In this document: piece by piece, positions 22,468 through 29,429 of the stretch
Layout: the number at the start of each line of letters is the position of its first letter
Position numbering within the stretch: the stretch's first letter is position 1
DNA from: JAEVLT01 sp964484065
GTDB lineage: Bacteria; Bacillota; Bacilli; Bacillales; Cytobacillaceae
DNA length: 32,509 bases
Assembly: GCA_964484065.1 (NCBI GenBank)
Contig: CAZAEW010000045.1
Span: forward strand, 1-32,509
Direction of reading: 5' to 3'
Notes under the pieces: generated by a model
Databases searched by the model: none
What the model was told of the DNA's origin: nothing
The model's input: the letters and a program-made list of their open reading frames with translations, nothing else
Made by a program: the position numbers and the translations under genes

Positions 22468-22475
22468 AAAACGCG

Positions 22476-22793
22476 ATGAATGAATGGAATCAGGAAAAAT
22501 TTATCGCTTGTTTAGAAACCAAGACTTCTGGACTTGTCTATTTTTACACCCCAATGTGCGGTACATGTCAAGTTGCTTCCAAAATGCTTCGCGTTATAGA
22601 TGAATTAGTCGGGCTTGAAATCGGCATGATGAATGTAAACTTTTATCCTCAGATGGCGGAAAAGTTTGCGATTGAGAGTGTTCCATGTCTCTTCTTGATG
22701 AAAGAAGGAAGAGTAATCGAGAAGATCTACGCTTTTCATTCCGTTCCATTTTTGCTTGATAAAATCGGTACTATTTTTAAAGCAGGTGCATAA
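22476..22793 (+). CDS. yusE: Thioredoxin-like protein YusE
   Basis: A 105-residue thioredoxin-fold protein. The active-site CGTC (Cys28 and Cys31) occurs in VYFYTPMCGTCQVASKML, and the cis-proline segment reads ESVPCLFLMKEG. It would act in thiol-disulfide exchange in the cytoplasm. The extra Cys just after the cis-proline (VPC) is unusual, since thioredoxins have Thr-Leu or similar there. The ribosome binding site is weak (GATGGGC), so it is probably translated by coupling to yusF 8 bp upstream. A terminator stem overlaps its stop codon. Confidence 0.83.
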   Translation: MNEWNQEKFIACLETKTSGLVYFYTPMCGTCQVASKMLRVIDELVGLEIGMMNVNFYPQMAEKFAIESVPCLFLMKEGRVIEKIYAFHSVPFLLDKIGTIFKAGA

Positions 22794-22807
22794 GCATCTG
22801 CTTTTTA
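22779..22807 (+). terminator. Terminator overlapping the yusE stop
   Basis: AAAGCAGGTGC/GCATCTGCTTT arms (one G-T pair) around loop ATAA, followed by T residues. The stop codon TAA is in the loop. Confidence 0.8.
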
Positions 22808-22935
22808 TCTATTTTTGCGATTAGACATTCATCCTTTATTGCCATAAAATTGTCGAACTATTTTAAAAGGGATTTGCCGGTATGTCCTGAATATATGAAT
22901 ATATTTGTAATATCATGAAATGCGGAGTGATGGGG

Positions 22936-23286
22936 ATGCTGGAATCGATTCAAACCTTTATCGAGTCAATGAGGGCTCGTGAGCATGTTAAATTGCTAAT
23001 CGCTGAGACAGATTTAACGATTTGCTTCATCTCCAAGGAAAACGCAACAATGATGGTCATGAAAAAAGGCGAAGTGGACATAATAAAAGAGGTAAATCAC
23101 GAAAGTGCAATTGAAATTTCCGGGGATGAAGGGGCCATCAAAGCTTTACTGAGGGGAAGAGAAACGCTGAGAGCCCTTGTGAAAAAAGAACTGCTTGAAG
23201 TTTCCATTCCTTTTCGTACCATCTTATTATTGGAATCATTGTTCTATTTAGCAAAAAAGGATGAGCAGCAAAGCAAAATTATTTAA
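22936..23286 (+). CDS. yusD: SCP2-like protein YusD
   Basis: A 116-residue soluble protein of a sterol-carrier-protein-2-like type, which I recall as the annotation of YusD. It has an alternating strand/helix pattern with ISGDEGAIKALLRGRETLRAL, the typical SCP2-like turn and helix. In bacteria such domains bind hydrophobic ligands; the actual ligand is unknown. I chose the ATG at 22936 (GGAG 8 nt upstream) rather than 22915 or 22930. It sits upstream of the metY riboswitch and its own transcription signals are unclear; no clean terminator follows it. Confidence 0.68.
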   Translation: MLESIQTFIESMRAREHVKLLIAETDLTICFISKENATMMVMKKGEVDIIKEVNHESAIEISGDEGAIKALLRGRETLRALVKKELLEVSIPFRTILLLESLFYLAKKDEQQSKII

Positions 23287-23293
23287 AATCCTA

Positions 23294-23322
23294 TTGACTC
23301 GATAGGGTTAATGAGATAAAAT
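23294..23322 (+). promoter_or_regulatory. Sigma-A promoter for the metY riboswitch
   Basis: TTGACT (23294-23299) and TAAAAT (23317-23322) are separated by 17 bp. The expected start near 23329 is about 32 nt before the aptamer. CCTAT and ATAGG form a small inverted repeat over the -35 box. Confidence 0.75.
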
Positions 23323-23360
23323 TTTATTAACAATTCAATCAATAATGACAATTCAATATA

Positions 23361-23506
23361 TTCTTATCGCGAGTGGCGGAGGGACTGGCCCATTGAAGCC
23401 CAGCAACCGGTTTGTTAACACGGTGCTAATTCCAGCAAAGCAACTGCTTTGACAGATAAGAAGAGAGCCCCCTCTTCTTAGACGAGAAAGGGGGTTTTAT
23501 TTTTAG
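23361..23506 (+). promoter_or_regulatory. SAM-I (S-box) riboswitch for metY
   Basis: A canonical S-box. Its 5' strand of P1 is TTCTTATC (23361-23368), the conserved core GAGTGGCGGAGGGACTGGCC is present (ATGAAACCC-like block reads TTGAAGCCC), CAGCAACC follows, and the P1 3' strand is GATAAGAA (23455-23462). The switch is explicit. TAAGAAGAG (23457-23465) pairs perfectly with CTCTTCTTA (23472-23480) as an antiterminator; alternatively CCCCCT... (23468-23478) pairs with ...AGGGGG (23485-23494) as a terminator before a T run. With SAM bound, P1 sequesters the antiterminator strand and transcription of metY stops. Confidence 0.95.
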
Positions 23507-23534
23507 AATTGCCAAAAAGAAGGAGATAAATATT

Positions 23535-24842
23535 ATGGCAGAAGATCAAAAAAAATATCATTTTGAAACGCTGAGTGTTCATGGCGGTCTTGAGGCTGAT
23601 CCGGTGACGGGTGCACGCGCCCTTCCGATTTATCAAAACAATGCTTATCAATTTAAAAATACAGAACATGCTGCTAACCTTTTTGGATTAAAGGAACCTG
23701 GATATATCTATACCCGGATACATAATCCGACTGTAACCGTATTTGAAGAAAGAGTCGCTCTGCTTGAGGGCGGGGTCGGCGCTCTTGCAACGGCAAGCGG
23801 AATGTCTGCGATTACGCTCGCCATCTTAAACGTTGCTGAAGCAGGGGATGAAGTAGTTGCTGCTTCTACTCTCTACGGCGGAACCTATAATTTATTTGCC
23901 GTTACCTTGCCAAAATACGGAATCAATGTAAAATTTGTTGACTCAACAGATCCTGAAAACTTCCGTAAAGCGATTACGGAAAAAACGAAAGCTGTTTATG
24001 CTGAAACACTAGGGAATCCTGCTTTGAATGTATTAGATATTGAAAAAGTTGCTGAGATTGCCCATGCAGCTGGTGTACCATTAATTGTGGATAATACATT
24101 TGCAACTCCGTATTTGTGCCGTCCAATTGATTTTGGTGCAGATATTGTTGTTCACTCTGCAACGAAATGGCTGCTTGGAAATGGTACGACAATGGGCGGA
24201 ATCATTGTTGACGGCGGTAAATTTGATTGGAACTCACCTAAGTTTCCTGGTTTTACACAGCCTGATGCAAGCTACCATGATCTAGTGTATGCTGAGGCAA
24301 TCGGTGCTGCAGCATATATTGTTAAAGCACGTGTTCAATTACTGCGTGATCTTGGTCCTGCATTGAGTCCGCAAAGTGCTTTTCAGTTTACATTAGGACT
24401 TGAAACCCTTCATTTAAGAATGAGGGAGCATGTTGCCAACGCAGCAAAAGTTGTCGCATATTTACAGAAGCATCCGGCTGTTGCGTGGGTTTCCTATCCA
24501 GGTCTTGAATCACATCCCGGTTATCAATTAGCGCAAAAATATCTGCCAAAAGGACCAGGATCGGTTGTTATTTTTGGTATCAAGGGCGGCAGAGAAACAG
24601 GAGCTAAACTAATTGACTCGATTAAATTATGGGCACATGTTGCCAATGTCGGCGATGCCAAAAGCTTGATTATCCATCCTGCCAGCACCACCCATCAGCA
24701 GTTGGATGAAGAAGGATTGAAAGCATCCGGCGTTTCCGAAGATTTAATTCGTCTGTCGATTGGTATTGAAAATGCAGAAGATATTATCGGAGAGCTTGAA
24801 GCAGCGATTAAAGCAGCTACAGGTCTGACCTCTTTAACGTAA
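23535..24842 (+). CDS. metY: O-acetylhomoserine sulfhydrylase
   Basis: A 435-residue PLP enzyme of the Cys/Met metabolism family, joining sulfide to O-acetylhomoserine to make homocysteine (direct sulfhydrylation in methionine synthesis). The Schiff-base lysine is Lys211 in HSATKWLLGNG. Other landmarks are YTRIHNPTVTVFEERVALLEGG, ASGMSAITLAIL, TLYGGTYNLF and DNTFATPYLCRPIDFGADIV. The 430-residue length, longer than MetB or MetC (about 380), is typical of OAH sulfhydrylases. AAGGAGATAAATAT precedes the ATG. It is controlled by the S-box upstream. B. subtilis lacks a gene here, so metY plus its riboswitch looks inserted between yusD and metN. Confidence 0.92.
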   Translation: MAEDQKKYHFETLSVHGGLEADPVTGARALPIYQNNAYQFKNTEHAANLFGLKEPGYIYTRIHNPTVTVFEERVALLEGGVGALATASGMSAITLAILNVAEAGDEVVAASTLYGGTYNLFAVTLPKYGINVKFVDSTDPENFRKAITEKTKAVYAETLGNPALNVLDIEKVAEIAHAAGVPLIVDNTFATPYLCRPIDFGADIVVHSATKWLLGNGTTMGGIIVDGGKFDWNSPKFPGFTQPDASYHDLVYAEAIGAAAYIVKARVQLLRDLGPALSPQSAFQFTLGLETLHLRMREHVANAAKVVAYLQKHPAVAWVSYPGLESHPGYQLAQKYLPKGPGSVVIFGIKGGRETGAKLIDSIKLWAHVANVGDAKSLIIHPASTTHQQLDEEGLKASGVSEDLIRLSIGIENAEDIIGELEAAIKAATGLTSLT

Positions 24843-24860
24843 AATTTTGTTGCAATAGCA

Positions 24861-24889
24861 TTGACACCTTTTTTTATCCATGATACGAT
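24861..24889 (+). promoter_or_regulatory. Sigma-A promoter for the metNIQ riboswitch
   Basis: A perfect TTGACA (24861-24866) and TACGAT (24884-24889) with a 17-bp spacer and a TG extension just before the -10. The start would fall near 24896. It lies right after the metY stop, so the importer operon has its own start. Confidence 0.8.
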
Positions 24890-24953
24890 AGCTTTTGTAA
24901 TTTAAATGAACAAAATTTTCAGTTAAGAAAATTAAATATAGGTTTTGCTTGTT

Positions 24954-25107
24954 ACTCTTATCAAGAGAGGTGGAGGGATGTGCCCGATGAAGCCCGGCAA
25001 CCGTCAATTCGTTGAAATGGTGCCAATTCACACAAAGCAGCTGCTTTGAAAGATGGGAGAAAGGTTTGATCAATTATGCCTTTCTGCCTCTATGCAGAAA
25101 GGCTTTT
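24954..25107 (+). promoter_or_regulatory. SAM-I (S-box) riboswitch for metNIQ
   Basis: The second S-box. P1 pairs CTCTTATC (24955-24962) with GATGGGAG (25052-25059, two wobble pairs); the core reads AGAGAGGTGGAGGGATGTGCC, GATGAAGCCCGGCAACC. The terminator is a 10-bp perfect stem, GCCTTTCTGC (25078-25087) with GCAGAAAGGC (25094-25103), and four T residues. The antiterminator forms when AGAAAGG (25058-25064) pairs with CCTTTCT (25079-25085). Confidence 0.95.
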
Positions 25108-25187
25108 CTATTATCATTTTGCAATAACTTTAAATTCTATATTTATAGAATGTTGTTCTTGAATTTTGGATAAAAGAAGGTGAACCA

Positions 25188-26213
25188 ATGATTTCAATCA
25201 AAAGTGTCCGAAAAATCTTTCCTTCGAAACAAGGAGAGCTAAGGGCAGTCGATAATGTGAATCTTGAAATAAAGGCTGGGGAAATTTTCGGAGTTATTGG
25301 CTACAGCGGCGCCGGCAAAAGTACGTTAATTCGGATGCTCAATGGGCTGGAACTCCCGACAGAAGGCTCTGTTACAGTAGCCGGGAAAGAGGTTTCAAAG
25401 ATTAAAGGTGCCGAACTCCGGCAAGCACGGCAGGAAATCAGCATGATTTTTCAGCATTTTAACCTGTTATGGTCACGGACTGTAAGTGAAAATATTGCGT
25501 TTCCGCTTGAAATTTCCGGGGTAAAGGGGCCAGAAAGGGCAAAAAGAGTCGCTGAACTCGTTAAGCTCGTCGGTCTTGACGGCCGGGAAAATGCTTACCC
25601 CTCACAATTGAGTGGAGGACAAAAGCAGAGGGTAGGAATTGCCAGGGCGCTGGCGAATGACCCCAAAGTGCTCCTTTGTGATGAAGCAACATCGGCACTT
25701 GATCCGCAAACAACCGATTCAATTTTGGATTTATTAGTTGACATTAATAAACGGCTTGGGCTGACGATCGTCTTAATTACGCATGAAATGCATGTCATTC
25801 GAAAAATTGCCCATCGCGTAGCCGTGATGGAAAACGGCCGTATCGTTGAGCTTGGTCCTGTTCTTGACGTCTTTAAGAATCCGCAGCAGCCGATCACGAA
25901 ACGGTTTGTGCAGCAAGTAACCGAGCCGGAGGAAACGAAAGAAACGGTCGGACATCTGCTCGGACGTTATCCTTCCGGAACGATTGTCCAGTTAACCTTT
26001 ATCGGTGAATCGGCCGAGCAGCCAGTCATCACCAACCTTATTCGCAATACAACGGTAACGGTCAATGTTTTGCAGGGGAAAATTTCGCAAACTCGAAACG
26101 GCTCATATGGGAACCTCTTTATTCATTTAGAGGGGTCCCAAGAAGAAATCGATAAAGCCATTGATTTTCTCCGTTCTCAGCAGGTAGGAGTGGAGGTAGT
26201 CACAAATGAATAG
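25188..26213 (+). CDS. metN: Methionine ABC transporter ATP-binding protein
   Basis: A 341-residue MetN ATPase. Walker A is GYSGAGKST (38-46), then QHFNLLWSRTV (Q loop), LSGGQKQR, LLCDEATSALDPQTT (Walker B) and ITHEMHVI (switch His). After about residue 245 comes a C-terminal NIL/ACT-like domain (about 270-341, for example IRNTTVTVNVLQGKIS), which senses methionine and slows transport in family members. AAGAAGGTGA precedes the ATG. The stop overlaps the metI start by 8 nt. An S-box riboswitch governs the operon. Confidence 0.95.
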   Translation: MISIKSVRKIFPSKQGELRAVDNVNLEIKAGEIFGVIGYSGAGKSTLIRMLNGLELPTEGSVTVAGKEVSKIKGAELRQARQEISMIFQHFNLLWSRTVSENIAFPLEISGVKGPERAKRVAELVKLVGLDGRENAYPSQLSGGQKQRVGIARALANDPKVLLCDEATSALDPQTTDSILDLLVDINKRLGLTIVLITHEMHVIRKIAHRVAVMENGRIVELGPVLDVFKNPQQPITKRFVQQVTEPEETKETVGHLLGRYPSGTIVQLTFIGESAEQPVITNLIRNTTVTVNVLQGKISQTRNGSYGNLFIHLEGSQEEIDKAIDFLRSQQVGVEVVTNE

Positions 26214-26871
26214 CTATTTCAAAGATGTTGATTGGCAAGCAATGTGGGATGCCACGGTTCAAACCCTTTATATGACGGGGATTTCTGTTCTTGCCACGTT
26301 TATATTAGGGATATTGCTTGGACTGCTTTTATTTTTAACATCCCCGGGCAACATGTGGGAAAACAAGCCGGTTAATACTGTTATCTCCGCTGTTGTCAAT
26401 GTGTTCCGATCGATTCCTTTTATTATCTTAATCGTGCTGTTAATTCCGTTTACTACGTTATTATTTGGGACAATGATTGGTGAAACGGCTGCACTGCCGG
26501 CGTTAATAATCGGTGCTGCACCATTTTATGCCCGTATGGTGGAGATCGGCCTCAGGGAAATTGATAAAGGGGTCATCGAAGCTGCCAAATCCATGGGAGC
26601 ATCGATGGGCACAATCATTTGGAAGGTTTTGCTTCCCGAATCAATGCCAGCTTTAGTTTCAGGAATTACCGTGACAGCGATCGCCCTTGTCAGCTATACC
26701 GCTATGGCGGGTGTAATTGGAGCTGGCGGCCTTGGAAACCTGGCTTACCTTGAAGGCTTCCAGCGCAACCAGAATGATGTTACTTTAGTGGCAACTGTTA
26801 TTATTTTAATTATTGTTTTTGTTATTCAATTTATTGGTGATTTTATCACTTCAAAAATAGATAAAAGATAA
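26206..26871 (+). CDS. metI: Methionine ABC transporter permease
   Basis: A 221-residue permease with five hydrophobic helices (about 20-45, 55-80, 85-105, 145-175 and 190-215). The EAA coupling loop is EAAKSMGASMGTIIWKVLLPE. Its start overlaps metN by 8 nt, with GGAGGT upstream, and metQ follows after 20 bp. In B. subtilis it is called metP. It carries methionine through the membrane with MetN and MetQ. Confidence 0.94.
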   Translation: MNSYFKDVDWQAMWDATVQTLYMTGISVLATFILGILLGLLLFLTSPGNMWENKPVNTVISAVVNVFRSIPFIILIVLLIPFTTLLFGTMIGETAALPALIIGAAPFYARMVEIGLREIDKGVIEAAKSMGASMGTIIWKVLLPESMPALVSGITVTAIALVSYTAMAGVIGAGGLGNLAYLEGFQRNQNDVTLVATVIILIIVFVIQFIGDFITSKIDKR

Positions 26872-26891
26872 AACAAAAGGAGATGTCTAAA

Positions 26892-27728
26892 ATGAAAAAA
26901 TGGTTAGGCGCACTAATCGCATTAACGCTATTGCTGACACTTGCAGCATGCGGATCATCAACATCAACGGATAAAGCAGATGGAAAAAAAGAATTAACAA
27001 AATTAGTGGTTGGGGCTTCTAACGTTCCCCATGCTGAAATTCTGGAGCAGGCAAAGCCGCTTCTGAAAGAAAAAGGCATTGATTTAGAAATTAAGAAATT
27101 CCAAGATTATGTACTGCCAAATAAGGCTCTTGCATCCAAAGAATTAGATGCTAACTACTTCCAGCATATTCCTTACTTAAATGCCCAAAATAAAGAATTT
27201 GGCTACGGCTTTGTTAATGCCGGCGGAATTCATATCGAACCAATTGGTGTTTATTCAAAAAAATATAAAAAGTTAAGTGATTTGCCAAATGGCGCTCATT
27301 TAATCATGAGCAACTCTGTATCGGACCATGGCCGTTTATTATCATTGCTTGAAGCTCAAGGCTTAATTAAATTAAAATCCGGAATCGATAAAACAAAAGC
27401 TACTTTAAATGATGTTGTTTCCAATCCAAAAAATCTTAAGTTTGATACAAATTATGAGCCGGCTTTATTACCTAAAATTTATAAAAACGGTGAAGGCGAT
27501 GCCGTTTTAATCAACTCTAACTTTGCGATTGATAATGGAATTAACCCTATCAAAGATTCTATTGCCATTGAAGATAAGAATTCTCCGTATGTAAACATCA
27601 TTGCAGTCCGCAAAGGTGACCAAAATAAACCGGCAATCAAAACACTTGTTGAAGTTCTTCATTCTAAGAAGATTCAAGACTTCATTCTTGAAAAATACAA
27701 AGGTGCTGTTGTTCCGGTATCAAAATAG
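26892..27728 (+). CDS. metQ: Methionine-binding lipoprotein
   Basis: A 278-residue NlpA/MetQ-family solute-binding protein. The signal peptide ends in lipobox LAAC, lipidating Cys20. The family blocks are visible: VVGASNVPHAEILEQ near the mature start, NYFQHIPYLNAQNKEFGYG, EPIGVYSKKYKKL and VLINSNFAIDNGINP. I chose the ATG at 26892 (GGAG 9 nt upstream) over 26883. It is the last gene of the S-box-controlled operon, followed by a GNRA-loop terminator at 27742. Confidence 0.94.
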   Translation: MKKWLGALIALTLLLTLAACGSSTSTDKADGKKELTKLVVGASNVPHAEILEQAKPLLKEKGIDLEIKKFQDYVLPNKALASKELDANYFQHIPYLNAQNKEFGYGFVNAGGIHIEPIGVYSKKYKKLSDLPNGAHLIMSNSVSDHGRLLSLLEAQGLIKLKSGIDKTKATLNDVVSNPKNLKFDTNYEPALLPKIYKNGEGDAVLINSNFAIDNGINPIKDSIAIEDKNSPYVNIIAVRKGDQNKPAIKTLVEVLHSKKIQDFILEKYKGAVVPVSK

Positions 27729-27741
27729 TAGGATGTTCAAG

Positions 27742-27768
27742 AAAAACAGGCGCAAGCCTGTTTTTTGC
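27742..27768 (+). terminator. metNIQ terminator
   Basis: AAAAACAGGC (27742-27751) pairs with GCCTGTTTTT (27756-27765) around the tetraloop GCAA, ending in T residues. Confidence 0.9.
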
Positions 27769-27829
27769 ATTTCTTGGTCCCTTAATTATCATACTAATGG
27801 TTGACTTTAACGAAATGGAGTGAATTCAG

Positions 27830-28198
27830 GTGGAACATTTAGAACCCCGTAATTCAACAGAAGCAGCACTATACAACTATAAATCCGGACTTGGTGTTTT
27901 TACGCAAAAGATGCCTGCGCTTGCTCAATACTATAATGCTTTTACTGAGGAATGTTTTAAAGAAGGCGCCTTATCGCAAAAAGAAAAACAGCTTATCGCT
28001 TTAGGGATCAGCTTATATTCTCAGGATGAGTACTGCACAATTTATCATGTAAAGGGCTGCCTTGATCAAGGGGCATCAGAACAGGAAATTTTAGAAGCTG
28101 TCGGGGTAACGGCTGCATTCGGAGGAGGAGCGGCGATGAGCCAGGCAGTAACGCTCGTCCAGGAATGCATACAAGAGTTAAATCAGTTAAAGCAATAG
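27830..28198 (+). CDS. Carboxymuconolactone decarboxylase-family protein
   Basis: A 122-residue AhpD-like helical protein. The family motif near residues 65-85 reads DEYCTIYHVKGCLDQGAS: Cys69 and His73 are kept, but the second Cys of AhpD-type CxxC is Tyr72; Cys77 lies one turn on. The later EAVGVTAAFGGGAAMSQAV is typical of the family. Members are peroxidase-like reductases or decarboxylases; which applies is unknown. The start is GTG at 27830 with GGAG 9 nt upstream. It is a single gene between metQ and suf; the closest family relation is to other Bacillus CMD proteins. Confidence 0.75.
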   Translation: MEHLEPRNSTEAALYNYKSGLGVFTQKMPALAQYYNAFTEECFKEGALSQKEKQLIALGISLYSQDEYCTIYHVKGCLDQGASEQEILEAVGVTAAFGGGAAMSQAVTLVQECIQELNQLKQ

Positions 28199-28213
28199 GA
28201 TATTGTTTTTGTC

Positions 28214-28246
28214 AAAGCAGGTGGTGGATTCGCCTGCTTTTTTTTT
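28214..28246 (+). terminator. Terminator after the CMD-family gene
   Basis: AAAGCAGG (28214-28221) pairs with CCTGCTTT (28233-28240), then a run of T residues to about 28246. Confidence 0.85.
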
Positions 28247-28371
28247 AAAATATGAAGGCACATGGAATCCTTCTTCCATGGGAAAAATAGGACAAAATGC
28301 AAAATCAGTTTAACTTGAGAAAATAAAAAGATAGGGGTATCATTTTAAAGTATTCTATATTCGGGATCGAT

Positions 28372-28432
28372 TTGACAGCGCTTTAATACAGGGGATAAAT
28401 GAACGGATTTCATCCCAATGATTCTCATTCTC
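28372..28432 (+). promoter_or_regulatory. Candidate suf promoter 1 with Fur-like site
   Basis: TTGACA (28372-28377) is followed, after 16 bp, by GATAAA (28394-28399). Just downstream, AATGATTCTCATTCTC (28417-28432) holds two abutting GAGAAT hexamers on the minus strand and resembles a degenerate Fur box (GATAAT-GATAAT-C-ATTATC plan). Confidence 0.4.
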
Positions 28433-28491
28433 TTCACTTCTACTGAAAAAAGAAATCAAGTTTTTTTCTGTAAGATTACAATATTTAAGAG

Positions 28492-28551
28492 TTGCTAACG
28501 CATTTCATTTGTTATAAGATTGTAATGAGAATAGATTGAGAATGAAATTCA
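28492..28551 (+). promoter_or_regulatory. Candidate suf promoter 2 with GAGAAT pair
   Basis: TTGCTA (28492-28497), 17 bp, TAAGAT (28515-28520). GAGAAT occurs at 28527 and 28538, exactly 11 bp apart and over the predicted start. The second belongs to TGAGAATGAAATTCA (28537-28551), which matches one half of the B. subtilis Fur box well (TGAtAAT) and the other half partly. Confidence 0.4.
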
Positions 28552-28576
28552 TGGGGGATTTCCCCTTTGTTTTTTT
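28552..28576 (+). promoter_or_regulatory. GGGG/CCCC hairpin and T run in the suf leader
   Basis: A short GC stem (GGGG-ATTT-CCCC, about 28554-28565) followed by TTTGTTTTTTT. The shape is terminator-like but the stem is only about four or five base pairs. It may be an attenuator in the suf leader or just AT-rich sequence. Confidence 0.3.
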
Positions 28577-28626
28577 ACTTTTTCAAATATTAAAATTAAC
28601 TTTTTTTATTTTGCGGAGGTATATAT

Positions 28627-29412
28627 ATGGCTGGATCAACTTTAACGATCAAGGATCTTCATGTTTCCATTGAAGGCAAAGAAATTTTAAAAGGTGTTAA
28701 CCTTGAAATAAAGGGCGGAGAAATTCATGCGATCATGGGGCCTAACGGTACAGGTAAATCTACTTTATCTTCAGCGATTATGGGGCACCCAAAATACGAA
28801 GTAACAAGCGGCAGCATTACATTGGACGGACAAAACGTCCTTGAAATGGAAGTAGACGAACGTGCACGCGCAGGTCTGTTCCTGGCAATGCAATACCCAA
28901 GTGAAATTAACGGAGTCACAAATGCAGACTTCCTGCGTTCAGCTCTTAACGCCCGCCGCGGCGAAGGCAATGAAATTTCATTAATGAAATTCATTCGTCA
29001 AATGGACAAAAAAATGGAATTCCTCGAAATGGATGTTAATATGGCTCAGCGTTATCTAAACGAAGGATTTTCCGGCGGTGAGAAAAAACGGAATGAAATT
29101 CTCCAATTAATGATGCTTCAGCCGAAAATGGCCATCCTGGATGAAATTGACTCCGGTCTTGATATTGATGCCTTGAAAATCGTTTCAAAGGGAATCAACG
29201 AGATGCGCGGCGAAGATTTTGGCTGTTTACTGATCACTCACTATCAACGTCTTTTAAATTATATTACTCCTGACCATGTGCATGTCATGATGCAGGGCCG
29301 AGTTGTGAAATCAGGCGGAGCAGAGCTTGCACAGCGCTTGGAAGCAGAAGGATATGACTGGATCAAGAAAGAACTGGGCATTGAAGATGAAACAGTTGGG
29401 CAAGAAGCGTAA
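28627..29412 (+). CDS. sufC: Fe-S cluster assembly ATPase SufC
   Basis: A 261-residue ABC-type ATPase of the SUF scaffold. It drives conformational change of the SufBCD complex during Fe-S assembly in the cytoplasm and has no membrane partner. Walker A is GPNGTGKST (about 38-46), signature SGGEKKRNEI, Walker B MAILDEIDSGLD, switch His in LLITHYQRLLNYI; the SGGEKKR and DSGLD forms are diagnostic of SufC. RBS GCGGAGG precedes the ATG. sufD starts 17 bp later. The operon order sufC-sufD-sufS-sufU-sufB is the one standard in Bacilli. Confidence 0.97.
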   Translation: MAGSTLTIKDLHVSIEGKEILKGVNLEIKGGEIHAIMGPNGTGKSTLSSAIMGHPKYEVTSGSITLDGQNVLEMEVDERARAGLFLAMQYPSEINGVTNADFLRSALNARRGEGNEISLMKFIRQMDKKMEFLEMDVNMAQRYLNEGFSGGEKKRNEILQLMMLQPKMAILDEIDSGLDIDALKIVSKGINEMRGEDFGCLLITHYQRLLNYITPDHVHVMMQGRVVKSGGAELAQRLEAEGYDWIKKELGIEDETVGQEA

Positions 29413-29429
29413 GCGTTAGGAGGATCACA

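Larger units (their letters stand above)
28247..28626 (+). other. suf upstream region, 380 bp
   Basis: No gene is seen here. It contains an inverted repeat (CATGGAA at 28261 with TTCCATG at 28274), two candidate promoters with GAGAAT motif pairs nearby, and a GGGG/CCCC hairpin followed by T residues at 28552-28575. The length suggests complex control of the suf operon. Confidence 0.7.

Noticed and set aside
28512..28526. PerR box in the suf upstream region
   Set aside because: TTATAAGATTGTAA resembles a PerR site but lacks one base of the 7-1-7 spacing; too weak to call.
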